Part shown: piece by piece, positions 43,797 to 53,800 of the stretch
Numbering within the stretch: the first letter of the stretch is position 1
Layout: the number at the start of each line of letters is the position of its first letter
Source of the DNA: Paenibacillus paridis
GTDB taxonomy: Bacteria; Bacillota; Bacilli; Paenibacillales; Paenibacillaceae
DNA length: 64,000 nt
Direction of reading: 5' to 3'
Assembly: GCF_006345825.1 (NCBI RefSeq)
Contig: NZ_VCIX01000092.1
Span: 930,001-994,000 of the forward strand
Notes under the pieces: model-generated
The model's database searches: none
Told to the model about the DNA's origin: nothing
The model's input: only the letters and a program-made list of their open reading frames with translations
Made by a program: the position numbers and the translations under genes

Positions 43797-44849
43797 ATGA
43801 GTAAAGGATCAACAGAATTACCATCAAGAGCGGCCGCCCGTCAGCCGGCAAAGAAAACTAAGAAACAGAAGCCTAAGAAAAAACGTTCCGTTCTGAAAAT
43901 GTTTTTTGTCGTGCTATTTGCCATTCTGCTTATTATTGCGGCGGGCTTAGCATATTTGGTGTTTAAGGCTGATAAAGCGGTTGACCAAATATCTGTGCCA
44001 GGCGAGACGGAAGTCGTTGTGCCCCCGGAAGAATCTGTGAAGAAAAAAGCGGTTGGCATGCTGCTCATGGGCATCGATTCCCGCTCCCATGGCGGTGGCT
44101 TGAATACGGATGTCATGATGGTAGCCGTATTTAATCCAAACAGCAAATCAGCGACGATCGTAACGATTCCCCGCGATTCCAACATTGACATCGATGGCTA
44201 TCGTGCACGGAAAGCAAATGCCTTCTATGCGGACTTCTACATGAATGCATTAAATACGAAAAAAATGAAAAAAGAAGCAGCTTACGCAGATGCGAAGCAA
44301 GAAGTGCGAACTGTTATGAGCAAGCTGTTTGATATTGATCTCAAATATACCGCCGTCATTAACTTCCAAGGCTTTGCCGATGTCGTGGATGCACTGGGCG
44401 GGGTGGAGGTCGATGTCGATATGCGCATGAAGTACAAGGATTCGGCGGATGGCACAAATATTGATTTGCAACCTGGCTTTCAACGCTTGAGTGGGGAGAA
44501 GGCGCTTGATTTTGTCCGTTACCGCAAATCGAATAACGGCAAAAACATGTCCAGCGACTTTGACCGCAACAAAAGGCAAAGCCAAGTGATCGGAGCGCTA
44601 ACGGACAAAATGAAGTCTTTGGACGGCATTACGAAATTAGGTTCTGTAATCGAGGCGGTTGGGAATAACCTAACAATGGATATGCCTTCCAATGAAATTA
44701 AAAACATGATGTCTACCTACCTCGGCATCAGCCGTGAGGACGTTACGTTCATTCCGCTCGAGGGAACTTGGAAAAGTCCTTATGTTTATTTGAGCGAGCA
44801 GAATCTGAACGAAGCTCGGGCTGCCCTTCAGGCAAAAATGGCTGAATAG
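43797..44849 (+). CDS. LytR-CpsA-Psr (LCP) family wall-polymer transferase
   Basis: This 350-residue protein has a very basic cytosolic N-terminus (KKTKKQKPKKKR), one span near residues 39-61, and an extracellular LCP domain. Landmarks are LLMGIDSRSHGGGLNTDVMM, VTIPRDSNIDIDGY with the conserved Arg-Asp pair, and FVRYRKSNNG with the substrate arginines. LCP enzymes move teichoic acid or other polymers from lipid carriers to peptidoglycan, which would include the secondary polymer that SLH domains bind. The ATG at 43797 has GAAGGTGG 6 bases upstream, better than an upstream in-frame TTG at 43776. Confidence 0.95.
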   Translation: MSKGSTELPSRAAARQPAKKTKKQKPKKKRSVLKMFFVVLFAILLIIAAGLAYLVFKADKAVDQISVPGETEVVVPPEESVKKKAVGMLLMGIDSRSHGGGLNTDVMMVAVFNPNSKSATIVTIPRDSNIDIDGYRARKANAFYADFYMNALNTKKMKKEAAYADAKQEVRTVMSKLFDIDLKYTAVINFQGFADVVDALGGVEVDVDMRMKYKDSADGTNIDLQPGFQRLSGEKALDFVRYRKSNNGKNMSSDFDRNKRQSQVIGALTDKMKSLDGITKLGSVIEAVGNNLTMDMPSNEIKNMMSTYLGISREDVTFIPLEGTWKSPYVYLSEQNLNEARAALQAKMAE

Positions 44850-44930
44850 CCGTAGACTGCCGATAAGGATTTGGATATAATAAGCTTACAGAGGCCGTTT
44901 CTGATATTTGTACAGAAGGAGGTCATGCGA

Positions 44931-45170
44931 ATGACCCAAGCCGTATTCGCAAAGTCCAAGCAACCGATCGAAGATCTGCCTGTGCAAACTTCCGTTCTAC
45001 TGTACGAGATGAATAGGGTATCTGAACAACTATCCTCTGGCGTGCCAAGTCACGTGGATGTTGCAAACGGCGTATGCTTGTCCTCTGTCTATGAGATTGA
45101 CCAAACGAATAAGAACCTTGCTGCGGACAACTTGGATGTACAGGTTTATGCTGCCATGAAGAAAGCCTAG
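44931..45170 (+). CDS. Small protein of unknown function (79 aa)
   Basis: This 79-residue protein starts at the ATG at 44931, 8 bases after AAGGAGG; a nearer in-frame ATG at 44925 is too close. It is soluble, with SVLLYEMNRVSEQLSSGV and VQVYAAMKKA as helical parts. Its stop codon lies inside the terminator hairpin. The strong ribosome site and own terminator argue for a real gene. I do not recognise a family. Confidence 0.65.
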   Translation: MTQAVFAKSKQPIEDLPVQTSVLLYEMNRVSEQLSSGVPSHVDVANGVCLSSVYEIDQTNKNLAADNLDVQVYAAMKKA

Positions 45171-45192
45171 TGAATAGCTCACTAGGCTTTTT
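45162..45192. terminator. Intrinsic terminator overlapping the small gene's end
   Basis: AAAGCCTAGTGA pairs with TCACTAGGCTTT around ATAGC, followed by TT. It can also serve the convergent YlaJ gene. Confidence 0.9.
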
Positions 45193-45209
45193 GTGTCTTC
45201 GGGGAGCCT

Positions 45210-45749
45210 TTACAATTTCTTATTCATTTTTGGAGCTTCTTGTTTCTCCGGCTCTTGCGGCAAGACGTCTCGCGGCATCTGTGGAATGATTCTTCCGATG
45301 ATATCAGCCATTTCTTCAGCGAAACCGGCAATCGGCCTGCCGCGTCTGATATCGGCTCCAATTTCATTGATACGCTCGGATAGATCGAGATCCGCGGTGA
45401 CAAGAGCATCTACGCCGTAAGGGTCCTTGCGGAAGGCTTCAGCCACGGAATATTTAATGGTTCCGACTCTGGAGCGTTCCATCTTGGCATCTACATCGAT
45501 GCCAACAATCGCAGTATTTCCGAACACGACACAATGCGCGTTCGTGACGCCGTCAATTCCTTTGGCCAACTGCTCCAGATGTGCCGCAACCTGCTTCGAA
45601 TCTTTGATCTCTTTTTTCCTCGGTTCGGTCTGCTGAGTCCGCACACGGCCATTATTTTGAGGAGAGGGTGATGTCTCATTACGTGCGACGCTGCTGCAGC
45701 CTGTCGCTACAATCGCGATAATGATCATAGAAATTAGCCATTTGAACAT
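45210..45749 (-). CDS. ylaJ: YhcN/YlaJ-type sporulation lipoprotein
   Basis: This 179-residue lipoprotein has a signal with lipobox VATGC (Cys18), a Ser/Asn/Gln-rich tether, and a conserved beta-alpha-beta domain (LAKGIDGVTNAHCVVFGNTA, TADLDLSERINEIGADI). YhcN/YlaJ proteins appear in the forespore membrane or spore coat and affect germination. The ATG at 45749 has AAAGAGGTGG 6 bases upstream. It is inverted with respect to typA-ylaH and phoH on either side, unlike the collinear Bacillus yla order. Confidence 0.85.
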   Translation of the reverse strand: MFKWLISMIIIAIVATGCSSVARNETSPSPQNNGRVRTQQTEPRKKEIKDSKQVAAHLEQLAKGIDGVTNAHCVVFGNTAIVGIDVDAKMERSRVGTIKYSVAEAFRKDPYGVDALVTADLDLSERINEIGADIRRGRPIAGFAEEMADIIGRIIPQMPRDVLPQEPEKQEAPKMNKKL

Positions 45750-45867
45750 GTTTGCCACCTCTTTTTTTACGTTGAAAATCATATAGTAACTTGTCGCCAT
45801 AGTTTACCCGCAGCTGCGCTTTGCTATGTATGGCCTCTAATGAATATCCAACGCCGGGAGGGTTCTC

Positions 45868-47199
45868 ATGAAAAAAATATTCGTGCTCGATACAAATGTG
45901 CTGCTTCATGATCCGCAAGCGATTTTCGCTTTCGATGATAATGAGGTCATAATTCCCGCGGTCGTGTTGGAGGAAATTGATTCTAAGAAGAGGTTGGCCG
46001 ATGAATTAGGACGCAATGCACGCTCGATTTCGCGTCTGCTTGATAAAATGAGAGAGAAAGGCCATTTGCATGAAGGAATTGAGCTTCCAAGCGGCGGCGT
46101 GCTCAAGGTAGAATTGAACCACCGAAGCTTCATGCGCGTACAAGAAATGTTTGGTGAGATGTCCAACGACAATCGGATTTTGGCGGTAGCGCTGAATTAC
46201 CACATCGAACAGGAGAATGAGCCAGAGAAACAAAGCATTGTCTTAGTCAGCAAAGATGTGCTTGTCCGTATTAAAGCGGATGTGCTCGGCCTGCAGGCAC
46301 AGGACTATTTATCGGACCGCGTGGTGGTATCCTCCGAATTTTATACCGGATATATGACGCTTTACGTTCATCCGGCAGTGATCGATGAATTTTACACGTA
46401 CCGTTTTCTTACGGTGAATAATATGCATTTGAGCATTCGTTTGAATCCGAATGAATTTGTCATTTTGCGTGATGAGATGGGAACCTCCAAATCCGCGCTT
46501 CTGAAAGTAAGCCAGGACGGAGCAAGACTGGAGCCGCTATATTTAAGCAATGATCCGGTGTGGGGCATTACCGCTCGGAATGCGCAGCAGCGCATGGCGT
46601 TGGAGCTGCTCCTGAATGACGATATCCCGCTCGTTACGCTATCCGGTAAGGCGGGGACCGGCAAGACGCTCCTCGCGCTTGCAGCAGGCCTCCTGAAGAC
46701 GGAGGATGAGCATAAGTATAAGAAGCTGCTCATCGCAAGGCCTGTTGTGCCAATGGGTAAGGATATCGGGTATTTGCCAGGCGAGAAGGAAGAGAAGCTG
46801 CGTCCTTGGATGCAGCCGATTTATGATAATCTCGAATATTTATTCGATACGAAGAAATCGGGCGATATTGATAAAATATTAATGGGGATGGGCAGCATTC
46901 AAGTCGAAGCGCTCACTTATATTCGCGGCCGCTCTATTCCGGGGCAGTTCATCATCATCGATGAAGCGCAGAATTTAACGAAGCATGAAGTGAAAACAAT
47001 CGTTTCCAGGGTCGGTGAGGGCAGCAAGATTGTACTCATGGGGGATCCGGAACAAATTGACCATCCGTACCTCGATTCCATCAGCAATGGCTTGACTCAT
47101 ATTGTAGAACGCTTCAAGAACGAAGGAACCAGCGGTCATATGACGCTCGAGAAGGGTGAGCGCTCTAAGCTGGCTCAACTTGCTGCAGATCTGCTATAG
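45868..47199 (+). CDS. PhoH-like PIN-ATPase (YlaK)
   Basis: This 443-residue protein joins an N-terminal PIN nuclease domain (FVLDTNVLLHDP with Asp ligands, EEIDSKK, SNDNRILAVAL) to a PhoH ATPase. The Walker A motif GKAGTGKT is at about 260-267, Walker B is FIIIDEAQN, and a MGDPEQID sensor follows. Such PhoH2 proteins unwind and cut RNA. The middle OB-like part links the two. It keeps the B. subtilis position (ylaK) near typA and ylaH. GGGAGGG precedes the ATG. Confidence 0.95.
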   Translation: MKKIFVLDTNVLLHDPQAIFAFDDNEVIIPAVVLEEIDSKKRLADELGRNARSISRLLDKMREKGHLHEGIELPSGGVLKVELNHRSFMRVQEMFGEMSNDNRILAVALNYHIEQENEPEKQSIVLVSKDVLVRIKADVLGLQAQDYLSDRVVVSSEFYTGYMTLYVHPAVIDEFYTYRFLTVNNMHLSIRLNPNEFVILRDEMGTSKSALLKVSQDGARLEPLYLSNDPVWGITARNAQQRMALELLLNDDIPLVTLSGKAGTGKTLLALAAGLLKTEDEHKYKKLLIARPVVPMGKDIGYLPGEKEEKLRPWMQPIYDNLEYLFDTKKSGDIDKILMGMGSIQVEALTYIRGRSIPGQFIIIDEAQNLTKHEVKTIVSRVGEGSKIVLMGDPEQIDHPYLDSISNGLTHIVERFKNEGTSGHMTLEKGERSKLAQLAADLL

Positions 47200-47205
47200 C
47201 CTATA

Positions 47206-47255
47206 ATAAGAACCTTGATGGCCAGCTAGTTGGCCTATCAAGGTTCTTATCTTTT
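47206..47255. terminator. Bidirectional terminator between phoH and locus 2 regulator
   Basis: ATAAGAACCTTGAT-GGCCA pairs with TGGCC-TATCAAGGTTCTTAT (near-perfect, 6-base loop), followed by CTTTT. It serves two convergent genes. Confidence 0.9.
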
Positions 47256-47274
47256 GTCATCCGTTTCCCAAGTA

Positions 47275-48819
47275 TCAGTTAGAGATGTTTTTGTATTCTT
47301 TAGGCGTGGTTCCAACGACTGTTTTAAAGACGCGGCTGAAATAATGATGGTCCTGATAGCCTACGATTTCCGCAATATCTTTCAGCAGCATGGAGGGGTA
47401 GTTAAGCATGAGTGATTTTGCTTTCTCCACGCGCAGCGCAGTAATATACTCGACGAACGATTTGCCGCTATTATTACGGAATAAGTTACATAAATAGGAG
47501 CTGGAAATATGAAATCGTTTCATTAAATCACCTAATGTGAGCGCTTCCTTCAGATGAGAGGAGATGTAACTTTCAATCTGTTGGAAGAGCAGGGCGCCTG
47601 AATCGGATTCCTGAACCTGAGGCTGGAACACGTGAATGATTAAATCCCAGAAGGAATCGGCCGTTTCCGAGAACGAAGAGGAGACAAAACATATTTCCTC
47701 TATTCGGATTTCCAAGGTTTTACTTGTTACAATGTCGATTGGAGGCAATTGCTGTTCCAATAATCGAACGATGCCCTTTACGTTTTTTTCCAAATACAAG
47801 AGGGGGGTATGCTTGTTGCCCCAGTTTCGAAAGAGATGATAAATGAGCCTTTTAATTTGGTTCCAGTCGCTTTTATTCAGATAGAGGGAGAGCTGCTCGA
47901 CTTCGTCGGCTTTTAATAGAAAATCATTATGAACAGGCTCTGGGAAGTCAGCTAAGGATATGAGCTTCGGTTCGCCAATGACCAAGTTCTTGTATAGCGT
48001 ATCCATCAGTTTTTGCTGAACGATAGGGATATCTGCCAAATGACTCAAGTTATCACTGTAAGCAATGGACGGACTAAGGCCTTTGGTCATAAAATGATGC
48101 TGTGAAAACTGAAGGAGCTTGTGCAGCTTTAAATCTGAATCTGTATGAAAACCAATCAGGATCGCAAGCTCCCGCCTACTCTTTGTCCGCAAAACCCAAA
48201 GCTCTTCCTGTTCCTCAAGGCAGCTTTTGGCTTTGCTATAGTAGTTTTTTTCTGCGCTTAAAGACTGGGGAAGCAGCAAATCATTATCGATTGAGAAGTC
48301 ATGATCCGGAATGATCAGCAACCCATAATTGGTGTACGGAAATAATCGCTCTTGAATAAGCTCAGGCAAAGAGGGGTTTCGCTTCGATTCAAGAATCAAT
48401 TGTAAAATTTCTTTACTCCGAGAATAGGTTTTGTTCGCGAGTCTTTCTTGAATCCGTAAAAGAACGCTTTTTACGGCATCGGCTTCGATAGGTTTTAACA
48501 AATATTCTTCTACGTTAGCTCGTAACGCATCTCTGGCATAATCAAAGGTGGAGAAGCCGCTAATAATGATGACTGCGGTGCTAGGCCAACGCTGCTGAAC
48601 TTTATGAGCCAATTCGATGCCGTCCATCGCTGACATCTTAATATCCGTAATAATGACATCGGGAATTAAGAAAGGGATTTGATCAAGGGCCATCTGGCCG
48701 CTATAACATTCCGCGATAATTTCAAACGAATAGTTCCCTTCTTCGGAGGCTATCCGAATAATCAGTTCTTTTAACTGCTCCAGAAAAACGGGTTCGTCAT
48801 CGACAAGCATAATCTTCAT
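47275..48819 (-). CDS. YesN-type AraC-family response regulator, locus 2
   Basis: This 514-residue regulator has a receiver domain with phosphoacceptor Asp59 (DVIITDIKMSAMDG) and Lys in EYLLKPIEAD. A long linker region follows, then a C-terminal AraC double HTH (DLMKRFHISSSYLCNLFRNN through YFSRVFKTVVGTTPKEYK). It lies 14 bases after the kinase gene, so they form one transcript. By family rule it activates the adjacent sugar genes. The palindrome shared by the rhamnosidase and binding-protein promoters is a candidate target. Confidence 0.94.
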   Translation of the reverse strand: MKIMLVDDEPVFLEQLKELIIRIASEEGNYSFEIIAECYSGQMALDQIPFLIPDVIITDIKMSAMDGIELAHKVQQRWPSTAVIIISGFSTFDYARDALRANVEEYLLKPIEADAVKSVLLRIQERLANKTYSRSKEILQLILESKRNPSLPELIQERLFPYTNYGLLIIPDHDFSIDNDLLLPQSLSAEKNYYSKAKSCLEEQEELWVLRTKSRRELAILIGFHTDSDLKLHKLLQFSQHHFMTKGLSPSIAYSDNLSHLADIPIVQQKLMDTLYKNLVIGEPKLISLADFPEPVHNDFLLKADEVEQLSLYLNKSDWNQIKRLIYHLFRNWGNKHTPLLYLEKNVKGIVRLLEQQLPPIDIVTSKTLEIRIEEICFVSSSFSETADSFWDLIIHVFQPQVQESDSGALLFQQIESYISSHLKEALTLGDLMKRFHISSSYLCNLFRNNSGKSFVEYITALRVEKAKSLMLNYPSMLLKDIAEIVGYQDHHYFSRVFKTVVGTTPKEYKNISN

Positions 48820-48833
48820 TATGTGTATGCCTC

Positions 48834-50576
48834 CTAGAGAAATTTAATATTGCTGGACATCGTGATGTAAGCTCCCCTATTCACATTGTTGCCGACCGTA
48901 TAATGAAGCTGGTTTTTCAAGATCAACTGCATCCTCGCCAGGGTACTGCATAATCCCATCCCTCCGAATCCCAATCGATCACCTTGCGCGATGGTGTCGA
49001 GTTGTTGTAAATAGGATTCTACCTTATCGCGTATCGTTGGCAATACGGTCTCTGAAAATCCAATGCCGTCATCCTGCACGGTCAACTCCCACCGATCTCC
49101 AACAATCTTACCGGAAATACGGATATTTAGGGGATGGGCGTCTCTAAAGCCATGTTGAAGGCTGTTTTCCACTAATGGCTGAAGGGTTAGCTTAGGTACG
49201 ATCAAATCATTCATTTGTTGATCCAAATCAAAGCTGTACTCCAAGCGGTATAAATAACGAGATTTCATGAGCTCTAGATATTTCCTCGTGAGCTCTATTT
49301 CTTGTTTTAAGGAAGTGACAGGTGAACTGGTAGCAGAGGAATATCTTAAGAAATCCGCTAGATTAGAAGTGATTTTATTGATCTTTTCTGTATCCCCTTT
49401 ATCGGACAAGGCTTGGATTACTCCTAGCATATTAAATAAAAAGTGGGGATTGATCTGTGATTGCAGCGTATCGAAATGGGATTGCAACTGCAGGGTGCGA
49501 AATTGAATAATTTGCTGTAATGAGTGTTGCAGCCGATCATTCATAATTCGGAAGGCCCGGTTAATCTGATCAACCTCGTTCATTTTATATTTATTTTCAA
49601 TGCCGAGGGGTTTATCTACCAAGTCGATCCGATCTATGCTGCTTTTAAGCTTAATTAAGGGATTGATCAAAATTTTGGCTAAAAAAGATAAGAAGAATAC
49701 CGAAAATATAAGAAACACCGCAAGAGATGCGATAAAGATGTTTCGAAGTAATCGAATAGGGGCGAGCACCAGGTCCTTAGTGACGGTTAGCTCGGCAACG
49801 ATATATTTCTTGCTGGTAGTTTTCGTAAAGGTATAGAAGTCTCTGTTATTACTGGCTATTTTTAGTTCTTCGTTTGCCTTCATGGTGTAAAAAGCATTGC
49901 CTTTGTCGTCTAATAATCGGAGTTGGCTTCCTTCCCGATTGAGTGAATCAACGGATGCCAGGATATCGGCGGCTTTGATCTGTACTTCAATATATCCCGA
50001 TTGCTGGTCGTTAGGGTCGATGGCACGGATGAAGGAAAAAACGGAAGGCTGCTGTTCATTCGTCCATTCGTCATGAGTAGAATATCGATAAAACGTATTG
50101 CCGCGAAGTGGAGCGATTAAGGAAATCCAAGTTTGTGACGCTTCCGATTCATAGATATTATTAACGATGGGCTTGCTTGAGAAGAGAAGACCGCTATTAG
50201 CATAGAGAGTAATGCGATAGAGATCTTGATAAATGGAACTGTTAATTTGGATGAATTTATCAAGGGATTGCGTTGCTTTTAGTCTTTCGATTGAATCGGC
50301 AGAAGTATTGAGAACATTAAGATAATGAATCATCGTATTGCCGGCAGCATCATAATTCAGATAGAGCTGCGTGCTGATATTATCAAACTCGTTCTGATAG
50401 GCATTTAATTGATCGGACACCCCTTGAACCGACTGCTCTAGGTTCGACAGGGTACTGCTTTCGATATTTTCTTTAATGTAAAAATAAGAGGGAATGGAAA
50501 CGCCAAGCGTACAGACCAGAATAATAAGCATGTAGGTTAGGAATAGTTTCGCGCGCAAGCTGCTGGAGGAGAACAT
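48834..50576 (-). CDS. YesM-type sensor histidine kinase, locus 2
   Basis: This 580-residue kinase has spans near residues 10-32 and 285-308, an extracellular Cache-like sensor between them, HAMP, the QINPHFLFNMLGV phosphoacceptor motif, and an ATPase with VQDDGIGFSE and GFGGMGL. The start at 50576 is chosen because AGGTGG lies 6 bases upstream; the ATG at 50582 directly abuts it. Codons for roughly residues 58-81 have a degenerate second copy at 54379-54449, beyond the rhamnosidase gene. It probably senses an oligosaccharide outside the cell. Confidence 0.94.
   Translation of the reverse strand: MFSSSSLRAKLFLTYMLIILVCTLGVSIPSYFYIKENIESSTLSNLEQSVQGVSDQLNAYQNEFDNISTQLYLNYDAAGNTMIHYLNVLNTSADSIERLKATQSLDKFIQINSSIYQDLYRITLYANSGLLFSSKPIVNNIYESEASQTWISLIAPLRGNTFYRYSTHDEWTNEQQPSVFSFIRAIDPNDQQSGYIEVQIKAADILASVDSLNREGSQLRLLDDKGNAFYTMKANEELKIASNNRDFYTFTKTTSKKYIVAELTVTKDLVLAPIRLLRNIFIASLAVFLIFSVFFLSFLAKILINPLIKLKSSIDRIDLVDKPLGIENKYKMNEVDQINRAFRIMNDRLQHSLQQIIQFRTLQLQSHFDTLQSQINPHFLFNMLGVIQALSDKGDTEKINKITSNLADFLRYSSATSSPVTSLKQEIELTRKYLELMKSRYLYRLEYSFDLDQQMNDLIVPKLTLQPLVENSLQHGFRDAHPLNIRISGKIVGDRWELTVQDDGIGFSETVLPTIRDKVESYLQQLDTIAQGDRLGFGGMGLCSTLARMQLILKNQLHYTVGNNVNRGAYITMSSNIKFL
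50335..50405 (+). repeat. Kinase-gene segment duplicated beyond the rhamnosidase gene
   Basis: These 71 bases, inside the minus-strand kinase gene, match 54379-54449 without gaps at about 61 positions by eye. Both start GTATTGCCG and share TAGAGCTGCGTGCT and TTCTGATAGGCAT. Confidence 0.85.
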
Positions 50577-50607
50577 GAGCATCCACCTATCATCTTCGAA
50601 TTCGATT

Positions 50608-50768
50608 ATTTTTTTAATACTGTAACATGAACCTATTTTAATTGAAATAGAATCAGGGTTAACTATGGAGCTAGACTGACGATTGCGTGATGTAGATAAG
50701 ATTATCCACCTGCAATGAATAAGAATGTCTATTTTGTTTGAGGGATACAGGGCTTAAACTGAGACCGT
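50608..50768 (+). repeat. Control-region duplicate, copy 1 (before the rhamnosidase)
   Basis: This intergenic block matches 54463-54623 at roughly four-fifths of positions with one or two single-base gaps. Long shared words include CTGTAACATGAACCTAT, TAGACTGACGAT, GATAAGATTATCCACCTGC and TCTATTTTGTTTGA. It lies between the kinase and rhamnosidase starts and must hold the promoters of one or both. Confidence 0.88.
50691..50710. promoter_or_regulatory. Palindromic operator candidate, copy 1
   Basis: TGTAGATAAGATTATCCACC is the copy-1 form of the palindrome at 54546-54565, with two changes in the left arm. It is 169 bases before the rhamnosidase start. The right arm and centre are unchanged. 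Confidence 0.55.
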
Positions 50769-50878
50769 TATAAACCTATCTTTTGATATGAAGGTAGGCC
50801 TTGAAGACAAGATGCACGGTTTCGCTTTGAGCGATCGAGTTGTACTGTGTTTGCAAGCTAACCATGAAGGAGATTCCT

Positions 50879-53800
50879 ATGCCCAGTAAAGCCACTTATT
50901 TGCGCTGTGAATATTTGATCAATCCACTCGGGATCAGCACTCCCAAACCTAGATTTTCTTGGGAAATCGTAGATGAAAGAAGAAACGTTAAACAAGCCGC
51001 TTATCAAATCCTGGTTGCCTCCGAACCGGCTAAATTAAGGCCGGACTTGGCTGACCTCTGGGATTCTGGGAAAATTGACTCCGATGACACGCTCCATATC
51101 GAATATGGTGGGTCAGTGCTGTCTTCAGGAGACGGCTGTTTCTGGACAGTATATATATGGACGGTTGCGGCTGGCGGTATGGCAGAAAAAAGTGAAGCCG
51201 ATGAGACTGCCGAATTTTCCATAGGGCTCTTGCAGAGTGAAGATTGGAAAGCTGAATGGATTACTGCTTTAGAGTTTATCGAGGATTCACCGGTTTGTCT
51301 CGGTTATATGTCTTTGGAAACACCAAATCCTTTGGAGCAGAAATGGGTGCAAATTGATCTTGGCCAATCACGCAAGATCGATGGCATTCGAATGTTTGCT
51401 GCAGCCGGAAGGCGGGGGTTACGCCCGGAGGGTGGTGAAATACCTCCGTCCGATGGTTTTCCTGTACGTTTCAAAGTCGAAGTTTCAGAAAATGTGGATA
51501 TGCTGGACTGTACTCTGGCAGTGGACTATTCTGAAGTGGATGTCGCATTTGAATCGTGTGTATCCTCTGCTTTTGCTGAAACTAGTGGACGTTATATCCG
51601 ATTGACTTCACTCAAGCAAACGGAAGCTGCATTCGCAGGCCCGACCTACTGTTTGAAGCTGGCCGAATTAGAGGTGCTGAGTAATGGCATTAATATAGCT
51701 CTAGGCTGTAAAGTGAGTGCGCTGGATTCCTATGAGAATGTGGAGGAAGGATTCGGAACGGTCTTTCTGACAGATGGGCAGACGGCATATGATCCCGGCA
51801 GTCGCCGTAATCTGCGCCCATCTCCGTTTTTTAGAAATGAATTTATGATCGGCCAGCCGATTAAACGGGCTATGGTTTATGTCACGGCCCTTGGGCTTTA
51901 TGAGCTCTATTTGAATGGTTCACGTGTCGGTGACCACTGCCTGGCACCGGGTTTTACCCAGTACAACAAACGGGCCGCAGTGCAGGCATTCGAGGTAACC
52001 GCATTATTAAATCAAGGCGCTAATGCCATCGGCGCAATATTGGCTGATGGCTGGTACCGCTCACGCTTTCGCCTCGACGGGTACGATCAGTACAAGAACT
52101 TTGCCGAAGGGAGATACGGGGATGCGATTCCGCGAATAATTTCGCAATTGGAGATCGAATATACGGATGGTTCGCAAGTGACGATAGGCACCTGCTCCGA
52201 CTGGACATATACCATGGACGGCCCCTATCGCAAAACTAGCATGTATGATGGAATCCATTATGATTCCCGGCAAGAGATGCCGGGCTGGGCTGAGCCCGCT
52301 TTCTCAGGTGCATCCGCTTGGAAGCTGGTTGAAGTATCGCCTGTTTCATGGGCTTTGGAGAAATCACCGCAAACCGTGCAGCCGATCCGCCGTTTATCGG
52401 AAATCCCTTCCGAGTCCGTCAAGGAGATTGGCTTCAACGTCTGGCTAGGTGACTTCGGCAAAACCGTCGGCGGCATTTGCCGGGTCACCTTGCAAGGTCC
52501 GGCAGGTTCCCGGATAAAGCTGCGCTATATCCCGGAATTGAAGGATGACGATTCACTTTATACAGACAGTCTCTGGGGTGCATATAATAATGGTGATGTT
52601 TATATTTTGAATGGCCAAGGAGTGCAGACGTTTGAAGCCTCATTTACCTTTCAGGGGTTTCGTTATATCGAGGTAACGGGCTTGAATGCACGGGACCAAC
52701 TGGTCGATATAACCGCTATTATGATTGCGGATGATTATGCGGTGGCATCCAATCTGCAAACCTCGGACAGACGTTTGAATCAACTCTGGTCCAACATACG
52801 ATCGACTTATCAAGCCTGTATGAAAAGTGTGCTTGTTGATGTCGTGGATCGGGACGAGCGCTGGCCTTGGCTGGGCGATTGCTTCACCACCCATTCCCAA
52901 TCACTCCCTTATATGCTGGATATGTCCTCCCACTTTTCGCGCAGAATCACCGATATGGCCGATGAGCAGAGCGATGACGGGTATTTCTACAGCACGGCGC
53001 CACGGATGAGATTAATCTCTCCTTCGGCCGGCTGGTCCGATGCAGCTGTTACCACGGCATGGTCTTCATATTTGAATTACGGCAACAAACGATTGTTGGA
53101 GGAGACGTATCCCTTACTGCTTGCTTATTGTATGTTGCTGCAAAACCGGCAGGAATGCGGGCTGGAGCCCTTTGAGTATTGCTGGAATGATCACTTGGCA
53201 TCCCACATGACGGTCCGGCCGGGAGCGACCTTATGGAAAGATACCGGACCTCCCTGCATGGACAAATATCATTATGAAATGCTGGCGTTTCTGCAGATCA
53301 GTCAACTGGTGCAGAAAATCGCACGCGTTGTCGGTGACTTAGATGTTGCTGATAAGCTTGAGCAGTTTGCAGCGAAGCTGTCTCAGGAATTTGTTGGTAC
53401 GATAGTCGCCTCGCAGGAACCAGCTGTGGCTGCTCAAACCCTTTACGGTTTGCTGCTTGGCTATGGACTAGTGAAGCCTCTTGAAGCAGCCGTTGTCCTG
53501 AAAAGGATGCTGGAGGCGATTGAGCAGTATGACGGCTTCTTCACAACGGGTACATCGACTACGAATACTCTGTTAAATGCCCTTTCTGACAATGGGCAGC
53601 ATGAGCTGGCTTTCCATATGGCCATGCGGTCGGAGTCACCGTCTTTTGGCCATATGATTGATCACGGAGCCACCGCGGTTTGGGAGCGCCTCGACTCCTA
53701 TGTTGCCGGATTAGGCTTTAACCCCAGCGCGATGAACGGCTTTGTTCATTCCGGTTTCGGCTCCATTGCCGAGTGGATGCTTCAAAGCTTCGGCGGCATT

